From Alloacidobacterium sp963823845 (GTDB lineage: Bacteria; Acidobacteriota; Terriglobia; Terriglobales; Acidobacteriaceae), in contig CAWGND010000029.1 in NCBI GenBank assembly GCA_963823845.1, forward strand, positions 62,001 to 126,000: DNA of 64,000 nucleotides, read 5' to 3'. The position numbers and the translations under genes are program-made. Positions 25,798 to 34,029 of the stretch are shown in pieces. The notes below the pieces were generated by a model, which searched no databases, was not told where the DNA came from, and saw only the letters and a list, made by a program, of their open reading frames with translations. Each line of letters begins with the position of its first letter. Positions within the stretch are counted from its first letter, which is position 1.

Positions 25798-26868
25798 TTA
25801 TATCGGCCGCGTTGAGTCGCGAACAACAATAGCCGCAGGCAAAAGCTTCAAAACAGGCGCGGCTGGACCGCTCTCCTCATCCTTCTCGAGCGACTTCAGC
25901 ACCCATTCGGTGCCGATCGTACCCATTTCTTCCATGGGCTGGCAGATCGTCGTGATTGCCGGAGTGCTGAACGCCGCGGGCGGAACACCGTCAAAGCCAA
26001 TCACGGAACAATCTTCCGGTACGCGCACACCGGCCTGCGTCAGCGCGCGCAAGGCTCCGAGAGCCGTGAGATCGTCAAAAGCCATGAGCGCCGTAAATTT
26101 GCGCCGCGATCGAATTAGGTCAGAGGTCAACTCTATGCCGCCATCGAAGCCGGAATTCGCGTCCAGCATCTCCGGCAGTTGCCGGATCAGTTTCGGATCA
26201 AGTTCCAGTCCATGCTCGCCGGCAAATTTCTCAATGCCCCGCCAGCGGTTCACGCTGTCATGCAAGCTCCCCGGCCCGCGGATAAATGCAATCTTTCTGT
26301 GACTAAGCTGATAAAGGTGATCAAGTGCGGCATAGGCTCCGGCCGCGTTGTCCACTAGAACCGAGCTGATCCGGCTCGGCGTCAGGTCGCGGCCGATCAC
26401 CACGGTTGGAATATTGTGCTTCTCCATGTCGGCCAATAGATCGGTTTCCGCAAAGAGCCAGTTGGCAACCACGATCAGCCCTTCCACGCGGCGGTCGAGC
26501 AGCATCGCAAGATAGCCCTCAAACTGCTTCCGCTCGTTGTTTGCATCCATGATGATCGGCAGATATTCCGTCGGATGCAGCGTCTTCTCAATGCCGCGCA
26601 GAATCAGCGTGCAGAATGGGTCGGAGATATCGAAGATCATCACGCCAATCGTGTGACTGCGCCGGCTCCGCAGCGAGCGCGCAAAGGCGTCAGGCCGGTA
26701 GCCCAGCGCCAGCGCCGTCTTGCGAATATGCTCTTTGGTGGTGGCCGCTACATAACGTGAAAGCGGTGCCTCGTTCAGGACAATCGAAACGGTGGAGGCA
26801 GAGAATCCGCTCTTCCGGGCCACGTCAAGTATCGTTACGCGGTTGTTTGCCTGCTTGCGACCAGCCAA
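25798..26868 (-). CDS. LacI family transcriptional regulator
   Basis: A 356-residue repressor. The N-terminal HTH and hinge (residues about 10-65: VTILDVARKSGFSASTVSIVLNE, then ALGYRPDAFARSLRS) are followed by the periplasmic-binding-protein-like ligand domain starting HTIGVMIFDISDPFC. It sits between two GH2 genes on the same strand. LacI-type palindromes lie ahead of both of them (25723-25736 and 29309-29322), so it most likely controls both in response to a sugar. Ligand residues cannot be assigned. The gene's own upstream gap (102 bases) shows no such site. Confidence 0.93.
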   Translation of the reverse strand: MAGRKQANNRVTILDVARKSGFSASTVSIVLNEAPLSRYVAATTKEHIRKTALALGYRPDAFARSLRSRRSHTIGVMIFDISDPFCTLILRGIEKTLHPTEYLPIIMDANNERKQFEGYLAMLLDRRVEGLIVVANWLFAETDLLADMEKHNIPTVVIGRDLTPSRISSVLVDNAAGAYAALDHLYQLSHRKIAFIRGPGSLHDSVNRWRGIEKFAGEHGLELDPKLIRQLPEMLDANSGFDGGIELTSDLIRSRRKFTALMAFDDLTALGALRALTQAGVRVPEDCSVIGFDGVPPAAFSTPAITTICQPMEEMGTIGTEWVLKSLEKDEESGPAAPVLKLLPAAIVVRDSTRPI

Positions 26869-26970
26869 CGAAGTTCGTCCTTAAAAAAATAAATGCGCGT
26901 GAATCACAAAGCATAGCACCCGCGCCGCATGTTTTTCAGAACTTCCTCGAAGGCGCTCGGCCATCAACCG

Positions 26971-29292
26971 CTACACCGTTTCCGCAGCCGCAGGCCGAAT
27001 CGTAATCTCCACCGTCTGGCTTCCCAGCCTGGGATGCTTCGCCGTAAGCCGCACCGTGCCCGCTTCTTCCTTCGCACGAACCCACACCGCGCCCGTTCCG
27101 CCAATCAGGCCAAATGGATTGTCCCCAATCAGATGCGCAGGCCCTTCGAGCGTGAGCATAATCGGATCATTCGCATACGGGCGAATCGCGTCGAACTCAT
27201 CGGTCACCCGCAGCACAACGCGCGTCGTATCGGCCCCGTCAGCATTCAGTTCATGATCATCCGCAAGAATCGTAAACTTCTGATCGACGCCCAGCCCCGA
27301 GAGCATCTTCGAAGCCACCTGCTTGCCATTCAGGTAGCCATCAATGCGCAGATCGCCCCACGTATTGTCATATTTCTTCCAGTCAACACTGAATGGCGCG
27401 TACTTCAGATGATCGAACTGCGCGCGGTCCGGTTCCACCTCAGCAAACTGCTTCCACTCACCCTTGTTCTTCACTGAGAGCTTCAGATGATCGCAGTTCG
27501 AGCAGATCATCGCAACGGTGAAGCCTACAGACTCGTCGCCCGCGGCCCAGTGAAATGCGGGCTCCAGCACAATCTCTTCTTCCGGATCACACTGTGATTT
27601 GTAGAATCCCGCCGCACACTTGGGCTCGCGAAAGATGTCGAAGACGCCGTGATAGCAGATACGATCACCCGAGCCGAAATCAGAATGCGTATTGTAGTCG
27701 AAGGCGCACCACGCAATCCCGCCCGCATACTGTGCATTCGAGGCCAGCTGATTATGCACCCGCGCATGGCGAATCGTATGCTCACGCTGCCGCGAATCTT
27801 CATCAATAGTTTTCGTCGGAAAAGTATGCCCAACAAACTCCGTGTTCAGGTAGCGCGGATGATTCGGCGACTTCAGCGGCCAGCCGAAATCGTTCATCGT
27901 AAACACGTCTTCCAGAAATTCCGATTCCTGAAAATACCGAATACCGCCTGTCTGCCTCGTCGGATCGAGCTTGTGCGCCATCGTATTCGTCCGCGAGTAG
28001 AACTCGTGATTATCGCGCGACTCATTGATGCGCACACCCCACAACACGATCGAAGGACGATTCCAGTCGCGACGGATCATGCGGGTGAGAAAATCAACAG
28101 AAATATCCTGCCACCTGCCGTCGCCGATATGCTGCCAGCCCGGAATCTCTTCGAGCACCAGCAGGCCGTACTCATCACAAGCGTCGAGGAAATGCCGCGA
28201 TTGCGGATAATGCGACGTGCGCACGATATTGCAGTGATACTGCTTGCGCAGAATATAAGCATCGCGCCGCTGCACGCGCCCCGGCATCGCCTGGCCTACA
28301 AACGGAAACGTTTGATGCCGATCGAGCCCCCGCAACTTAATGATCTTGCCATTCAGTTCAAATCCGTGATCGGTAAACTGCGCCTCGCGAAATCCAATGC
28401 GTCGCGTATCTTCATCCACTAACTCCGAGCCCCGCAGCAGCCGCACCTTCACCGTATAGAGCTTCGGACTCTTCAGATCCCACAGCGAAATACCGCTCAA
28501 CTTCCCGAACGTAACCAGGTGACTCACCGGCTCCGCGGCGGCCGCCGAAGCCGGAACCTTCTGCGTAGCCTTGGCAACCACCGAATCGCCATCCAGCAGC
28601 GTGGCCTCCAGCGCCAGCCCCTCGCGCGACGCCTCCAGATGCTGCACAAAGCACTGCACATCGAGCGAAGGACTTCCGCTCATCACATCCTTGGGCTGCG
28701 CAAAGATATTCTCGATAAACGTAGACGGCACCACGCGCAGCGACACCTCGCGATAGAGCCCGCCAAACGTCAAATAATCGATCTGATATCCAAACGGAGG
28801 AATATCCGGCCGCTCCGTCGAATCCACATCGACGGCAAGCACATTGTCGCCGTCGAAGTTCAAATGCTGTGTCAACTCAAACGAGAACGGCGTATATCCG
28901 CCCTTGTATTCGCCCAGCCGCTGTCCGTTGATCCACACCGTCGAAGCCGTCATCACGCCTTCAAAATCAACAAAGACGTGCTTCCCCTTCGCCTCCGCCG
29001 GCAAGCGAAACTTTCTGCGATACAGAGAGACAAACTCATAGTCCTTGTCATCGAACCCGTGCCATGGCAGCGGAATATTCGTATGAGGCACCACCACGCG
29101 ATCGAACTTTGAGTCGTCGAACCCCGCCTCATGCCCGCCTTCCACAAACTTCGGGCTGTATCGCCAGCCGCGATTCATCGCGAGCACCATCCGCCCACCC
29201 GCACTCTGTTCCTGGGCAAAAATATCGCCGCTGCCAACCGCCACTCCCGCAAGCAGCGCACCGCTCGTCTTCATAAAATCCCGTCGATCCAT
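26971..29292 (-). CDS. GH2 family beta-galactosidase-like enzyme with Tat-type signal
   Basis: A 773-residue exported glycoside hydrolase. The N-terminus MDRRDFMKTSGALLAGVAVG is a twin-arginine (RRDFMK) export signal. Domains in order: sugar-binding sandwich (about 40-200, VFVDFEGVMTASTVWINGQRLG), immunoglobulin-like domain (about 200-320), barrel from IIKLRGLDRHQTFPFVG, with acid/base glutamate in WGVRINESRDN and nucleophile glutamate in RYLNTEFVGHT. C-terminal beta domains complete it. Likely substrate beta-galactosides or related sugars; GH2 specificity is not certain from sequence. A LacI operator lies 17 bases upstream of the start, close enough to block the promoter or ribosome access. 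Confidence 0.9.
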   Translation of the reverse strand: MDRRDFMKTSGALLAGVAVGSGDIFAQEQSAGGRMVLAMNRGWRYSPKFVEGGHEAGFDDSKFDRVVVPHTNIPLPWHGFDDKDYEFVSLYRRKFRLPAEAKGKHVFVDFEGVMTASTVWINGQRLGEYKGGYTPFSFELTQHLNFDGDNVLAVDVDSTERPDIPPFGYQIDYLTFGGLYREVSLRVVPSTFIENIFAQPKDVMSGSPSLDVQCFVQHLEASREGLALEATLLDGDSVVAKATQKVPASAAAAEPVSHLVTFGKLSGISLWDLKSPKLYTVKVRLLRGSELVDEDTRRIGFREAQFTDHGFELNGKIIKLRGLDRHQTFPFVGQAMPGRVQRRDAYILRKQYHCNIVRTSHYPQSRHFLDACDEYGLLVLEEIPGWQHIGDGRWQDISVDFLTRMIRRDWNRPSIVLWGVRINESRDNHEFYSRTNTMAHKLDPTRQTGGIRYFQESEFLEDVFTMNDFGWPLKSPNHPRYLNTEFVGHTFPTKTIDEDSRQREHTIRHARVHNQLASNAQYAGGIAWCAFDYNTHSDFGSGDRICYHGVFDIFREPKCAAGFYKSQCDPEEEIVLEPAFHWAAGDESVGFTVAMICSNCDHLKLSVKNKGEWKQFAEVEPDRAQFDHLKYAPFSVDWKKYDNTWGDLRIDGYLNGKQVASKMLSGLGVDQKFTILADDHELNADGADTTRVVLRVTDEFDAIRPYANDPIMLTLEGPAHLIGDNPFGLIGGTGAVWVRAKEEAGTVRLTAKHPRLGSQTVEITIRPAAAETV

Positions 29293-29308
29293 ATCTCATC
29301 CTTACCGA

Positions 29309-29322
29309 TGAAACCGTTTTCA
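29309..29322 (-). promoter_or_regulatory. LacI-type operator upstream of the GH2 gene
   Basis: TGAAACCGTTTTCA, with perfect TGAAA and TTTCA half-sites around a CG-containing centre, the classic LacI-family layout. It lies 17-30 bases before the start codon at 29292. Confidence 0.75.
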
Positions 29323-29440
29323 AACCAGCCAACTGAACAATAAATGATGGGAAACACAATCTGCAAAGAGCCTCGCGAAGCCGATCCCCAAAGTGCGCCT
29401 GCTTGCTGGGGCATGCAAATCCTGGGTTACACTTCTCTGC

Positions 29441-31429
29441 ATGCCACGTTTCACTTCAGCATTGCTGGCAGCCTTTGCCTTCACGTCGATTGCGGTTGCG
29501 CAGAAGCAGCCCCAGCCTATGCCCGTGCCGATGCCGCCTCCCATCGCAACGCCGGTAGATACGGCGTATCCCGGCTCGATTCAGCTCTCGGTCGACATCA
29601 CCGACATCACCGACCGCGTCGAGAAGGTCCACGAAGACATTCCCGTGGAGCCGGGCGCGAAGGAAATGGTGCTGCTCTATCCGGAGTGGGTCCCCGGCGA
29701 CCATTCACCGACAGGGCCGATCTCAGCCCTTGCCGGAATCGTGACGACGGTGGACGGCAAGAGCGTGCAGTGGGTGCGCGACCGCGTGAATATCAACGCC
29801 TTCCACGTGCCGCTGAGCGAGGGCGCGAAGACGGTGACCCTGGACTTCGACTATCTCTCGCCCATCAAGCCGAGTGCAGGCCGCGTCGAGGTCTCCGACG
29901 CGATTGCCGACCTTGCATGGAACGAGGTGCTGATGTATCCCGCCGGATACTTTTCGCGCGGTATTTCACTGGATACAACATTGAAGCTTCCCACCGGATG
30001 GAAGTATGCGACGGCGCTCGAAACAGTGTCGAACCAGGGCGATACAGCGGGGGGCAATACGGTCCGCTTCGAACGGACAACGCTCAATACGCTAGTGGAT
30101 TCGCCGCTATACGCAGGTCTCTATTCCAGCCGGATCGATCTGTCTCCCGCTCCGACCGACAAGGTGTACTTGAACATCTTCGCCGATAAGCCGGAAGACC
30201 TGAAGATGACGCCCGAGCAACTGCAGGCGCACAAGAATCTGGCCGCCGAGGCCGACAAGCTTTACGGCTCTCACCACTACAAGCACTACGATTTTCTGCT
30301 GCTGCTGAGCGACAAGGTGGGCGGCATTGGCCTCGAACATCATCAGTCCAGCGAAGACGGAGTGGACCCGGATTACCTGACTGACTGGGCAAACGGCTTG
30401 CTGGAACGCGACCTGCTGGGGCACGAGTACACGCATTCATGGAACGGCAAGTTCCGCCGGCCCGCCGATCTGTGGACGCCGAATTTCAACGTCCCCATGC
30501 GCAATGACCTGCTCTGGGTATACGAGGGTATGACCCAGTACTGGGGCAACGTGCTAACAGCCCGTGCCGGCATGCGCACGCCAGAGCAGACCCGCGACAT
30601 CCTGGCCGCCACGGCAGCAGGTTATGCAATCAGCCGCGGACGGGACTGGCGGCCTCTGGTGGACACAACCAATCAGCCCATCGTTTCGCAGCGGCGCCCT
30701 GTCAGCTGGGTTAGCTATCAGCGCCCGGAGGATTACTACGAGGAAGGCATGCTGATCTGGCTGGACGCGGATACGAAGATTCGCGAGTTGAGCGGCGGTC
30801 AAAAGTCGCTGGATGACTTCTGCAAGAAGTTCTTTGGCGTGTACAACGGCAGCTTTATCACGTATCAGTACACCCTTGAGGATCTCGTCAAAGACCTGAA
30901 CGAGGTCGCCCCTTACGACTGGCAAGGCTTCCTTGAGCAGAGGGTCTACGATCTACACCCCGAAGTGCCGATGAACGGCTTTACGCAAGGCGGCTACAAA
31001 CTTGTGTACACAGACAAGCCGGTGGAGTGGGCGGATAAGGAACTGGCAAAAAACGGAATTGTGGACTTCACGGCGTCGCTGGGGTTTTCTCTGGGCTCGT
31101 TTGGGAGCAAAAGCGCGACCGAACCCAAAACGATTGGGGGTGTCGTTTGGGGCAGCCCGGCGTTCAAGGCGGGAGTAACACCGACGATGGAACTGGTTTC
31201 GGTGAACGGCACAGAATACACGGCAAAGGTTCTGAAAGACGCCATTTTAGCGGCTGAGAAAAATAAGCAACCGCTGCAGTTGCAATTTCACAAAGACGAT
31301 CGATTCATCACCATTGCCTTTCCTTACTACGACGGGCTGCGGAACCCATCGCTCGAACGCGTCGAGGGAACACCGGACCGCCTCGACGATATCCTGGCGC
31401 CCAGCAAGAGTCCCTTGCCTCCAATGTAG
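29441..31429 (+). CDS. Secreted M61 family glycyl aminopeptidase-like peptidase with PDZ domain
   Basis: A 662-residue exported zinc peptidase. Signal peptide at residues 1-20 (RFTSALLAAFAFTSIAVA), then a proline-rich linker, an N-terminal beta domain (about 45-220), and the M61 catalytic domain with HEYTHSWNGKFRRP near residue 327 and the downstream zinc-ligand glutamate in WVYEGMTQYWG. A PDZ domain (about 555-640) has GGVVWGSPAFKAGVTPTMELVSVNG. Family members prefer glycine or alanine at the N-terminus of peptides. The gene is divergent from the GH2 gene and has its own promoter region. All metal ligands are present. Confidence 0.93.
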   Translation: MPRFTSALLAAFAFTSIAVAQKQPQPMPVPMPPPIATPVDTAYPGSIQLSVDITDITDRVEKVHEDIPVEPGAKEMVLLYPEWVPGDHSPTGPISALAGIVTTVDGKSVQWVRDRVNINAFHVPLSEGAKTVTLDFDYLSPIKPSAGRVEVSDAIADLAWNEVLMYPAGYFSRGISLDTTLKLPTGWKYATALETVSNQGDTAGGNTVRFERTTLNTLVDSPLYAGLYSSRIDLSPAPTDKVYLNIFADKPEDLKMTPEQLQAHKNLAAEADKLYGSHHYKHYDFLLLLSDKVGGIGLEHHQSSEDGVDPDYLTDWANGLLERDLLGHEYTHSWNGKFRRPADLWTPNFNVPMRNDLLWVYEGMTQYWGNVLTARAGMRTPEQTRDILAATAAGYAISRGRDWRPLVDTTNQPIVSQRRPVSWVSYQRPEDYYEEGMLIWLDADTKIRELSGGQKSLDDFCKKFFGVYNGSFITYQYTLEDLVKDLNEVAPYDWQGFLEQRVYDLHPEVPMNGFTQGGYKLVYTDKPVEWADKELAKNGIVDFTASLGFSLGSFGSKSATEPKTIGGVVWGSPAFKAGVTPTMELVSVNGTEYTAKVLKDAILAAEKNKQPLQLQFHKDDRFITIAFPYYDGLRNPSLERVEGTPDRLDDILAPSKSPLPPM

Positions 31430-31560
31430 ACACGCGGGCACTCCCAGCCGCTCGGCGCGGGCGGCTGGAGCGGCGGAATTCGACAGGTGACGACAAAACA
31501 GTCCCGCCTCTCTCACGTTACAATGAACTTCGCCCACTCAAACAGCAGCAGGACTTTCAG

Positions 31561-33384
31561 GTGCCAATCGAACCAACCCCCATCGCATCCTCCTTTTTCT
31601 CCGAAGATCAAAGACCAAATCACCGTTCACTTTGGAGCGTACCGCGCAAAGTCTCCGCCTGCCTTCTCCTCGCCGGCCAGGTCTTCGCGCAGGCGCACAG
31701 CCCCGCCTCGCCACCGCCAGCAGGAGTCCAATCGCGCGTCTGCAAAGACCGCATTATCCCCCAACTCGTTGATGTAACAAAAAAATCCGGCATCACCTTC
31801 ACGCATCTTTCCGCACCCGAGAAGAAGTACATCGTTGAATCCATGAGTGGCGGTGTCCTCATCATCGATTACGACCGCGACGGCTGGCCTGACATCTATT
31901 TCACCAACGCGCCCACCGTCGACATGGCCCTCAAAGGCGAGAAGGCCCGCAGCGCGCTCTACCACAACAACCACGACGGCACCTTCACCGACGTTACCGA
32001 CAAGGCCGGAGTTGCCAAACCCTGCTTCGCTATGGGCGGAGCCGTCGGCGATTACAACAACGACGGTTGGCCCGATATCTACGTCACCTGCCTGGGCGGC
32101 AACGTCCTCTACAAGAACAACGGCAATGGCACCTTCACCGACGTCACCAAACAAGCAGGCGTGGCCGACGGGCGCTGGTCCACCGGTGCAGCCTTCGGCG
32201 ACTACGACGGCGACGGATTTGTAGACCTCATCGTTACAAATTACGTCGACTTCAAACTCACCGACCTGCCCGGCTTCGGCAACAAGCCCACCTGCAAATA
32301 CCGCGGCATCGACGTGCAGTGCGGACCGCGTGGCCTAAAAGGCGCCGGCGACGCGCTCTTCCACAACAACGGTGACGGCACCTTCACCGACGTCTCAAAA
32401 TCCGCGGGCGTCGACGACCCCGGCGGCTTCTATGGCCTCGGAGTCGTCTGGTCTGACTTCAACAACACCGGCCGGCCCGACATCTACGTCGCCAACGACT
32501 CCACTCCAAACTTCCTCTACAAAAACGAGGGCAAAGGGAAGTTCACCGAGATCGGCCTCGAATCCGGCACCGCCGTGAGCAATGACGGCTCCGAGCAAGG
32601 CTCTATGGGCGTCGCCATCGGCGACTACAACCACACCGGCCGCTTCTCCATCTACGTCACCAACTTCGTCGATGAGAACAGTGCCCTGTACGAGAACCTC
32701 GGCAACTATGACTTCCGCGAAGTCTCCTACGATGCTGGTCTCGGCCTGCCCTCGCTTCCGTGGATCAAGTGGGGCGACGCCTTCGTCGACCTCGACAACG
32801 ACGGGTGGGAAGACCTCATCGCCGTCAACGGCCAGGTCTACCCGCAGGTCGACACGCTACCCTCCGGCGCGCGCTACCATCAGCCGAAAAACCTCTTCAT
32901 GAATGAGCGCAACGGCAATTTCTGCGACGCCAGCCAGCAGGCCGGGCCGGCCCTCGCAGAACCGCGGGTCAGCCGAGGCCTCGCAGTCGCCGACCTCGAT
33001 AACGACGGCAATGTCGACATCGTCGTCTCGGATGTGGACGGCTCGCCCATGATCCTGCACAATAACGGCATCCCCGGCACGCACTGGGTCAGCTTTGAAC
33101 TGGAGGGAACCAAGAGCAACCGCCTCGCCCTCGGCGCCCGCGTGACCGTCACCGCCGGAGGCATGACGCAAACCGATGAGGTCCGCAGCGGGGGCAGCTA
33201 CATCTCCCAGAACGATCTGCGCCTGCACTTCGGCCTTGCCAACGCAGCCAAGATCGATTCTGTCGAGATCCGCTGGCCCTCCGGCGTGGTAGAAAAGCTG
33301 ACCAATGTGGCCACCGATCACTTCTACGGCGTCCTTGAGGGTTCCGGAATCGTCAGCCCTGACAAGATCCGCCCTGCGAAATGA
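31561..33384 (+). CDS. CRTAC1 family protein (FG-GAP/VCBS repeats plus ASPIC/UnbV)
   Basis: A 607-residue probably exported protein. Five to six FG-GAP-type repeats carry calcium-binding loops such as DYDRDGWPDIYFTN, DYNNDGWPDIYVTC, DYDGDGFVDLIVTN and DLDNDGNVDIVVSD, forming a beta-propeller. The C-terminal ASPIC/UnbV domain (about 515-590: VRSGGSYISQNDLRLHFGL and IRWPSGVVEKL) follows. Family members in acidobacteria are often next to TonB receptors or TPR proteins; role unknown, probably binding at the cell surface. The start GTG at 31561 is weakly supported; the hydrophobic region at about 33-44 would then be an internal signal sequence. Confidence 0.85.
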   Translation: MPIEPTPIASSFFSEDQRPNHRSLWSVPRKVSACLLLAGQVFAQAHSPASPPPAGVQSRVCKDRIIPQLVDVTKKSGITFTHLSAPEKKYIVESMSGGVLIIDYDRDGWPDIYFTNAPTVDMALKGEKARSALYHNNHDGTFTDVTDKAGVAKPCFAMGGAVGDYNNDGWPDIYVTCLGGNVLYKNNGNGTFTDVTKQAGVADGRWSTGAAFGDYDGDGFVDLIVTNYVDFKLTDLPGFGNKPTCKYRGIDVQCGPRGLKGAGDALFHNNGDGTFTDVSKSAGVDDPGGFYGLGVVWSDFNNTGRPDIYVANDSTPNFLYKNEGKGKFTEIGLESGTAVSNDGSEQGSMGVAIGDYNHTGRFSIYVTNFVDENSALYENLGNYDFREVSYDAGLGLPSLPWIKWGDAFVDLDNDGWEDLIAVNGQVYPQVDTLPSGARYHQPKNLFMNERNGNFCDASQQAGPALAEPRVSRGLAVADLDNDGNVDIVVSDVDGSPMILHNNGIPGTHWVSFELEGTKSNRLALGARVTVTAGGMTQTDEVRSGGSYISQNDLRLHFGLANAAKIDSVEIRWPSGVVEKLTNVATDHFYGVLEGSGIVSPDKIRPAK

Positions 33385-34029
33385 TTCCATTTCACAGGTG
33401 AAAATATGAACCTAAACCAAAGTAATATGCAGTAAAATATGCAATAAATATAATGGTTGTATCGCTATTGCCTAATGGCTTTGGCGTTATGAAAAAGACG
33501 GCAGCACCGCTGGAACACATCTCTGCCGCTTTCCGACCTGCGCCACCTCGGATATCCCAGAATCAAACGATTAAGTAGACAAAAATCTGCCATTCACATC
33601 GTCAACAATACATTTCGCCCCGCTATAAATCGATTGGACAGGCTCAACCTACTCAGAAGGGCAGGGCCAGTCTTCTAAATTTTACTTAAACGATTTACTT
33701 TGGGATGTAAAGCAGGTGTTCTCAGGCCAACAAGCGATACCCGGCAAATCCAGGCCCCTCTGCTGTTCACTTACTTGACAATCGTAACATCGATAGCGCC
33801 TAATAGTGACCGCAGAGATTTATGTTCTGCACTGCATCACTCAAACCGTTTACTAAACGATATTTTCCGAGTATTTCTCATTTTCACAAATGATTTCAAT
33901 GTTAGAAATTTGATACGTTTTGAAAATGATTCACTGTCGACAAGTATAGACAGGTTAACAACTTAAGGCACGAACCTGCACCAGTTCGCAGGGGCAAGCT
34001 TTTTGACGTATTCAGGGAGGCTAATTCAC
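33385..34029 (+). promoter_or_regulatory. AT-rich region with repeated AAACG motifs upstream of the TonB receptor
   Basis: A 645-base gene-free, AT-rich stretch. It contains several related short elements: CAAACGATTAAG (33564-33575), TAAACGATTTA (33687-33697, a palindrome with TAAA/TTTA arms), CGTTTACTAAACG (33847-33859, perfect 6-bp arms about one base) and ATACGTTTTGAAAATG (near 33911). These look like binding sites of one regulator, perhaps LacI-family, controlling the receptor. The receptor ribosome-binding site is AGGGAGG (34013-34019). Confidence 0.5.

Noticed and set aside
28304..28315. GGAAACGTTTGA, a LacI-like site
   Set aside because: It is inside the GH2 coding sequence, far from a start, and one half-site is imperfect; likely chance.
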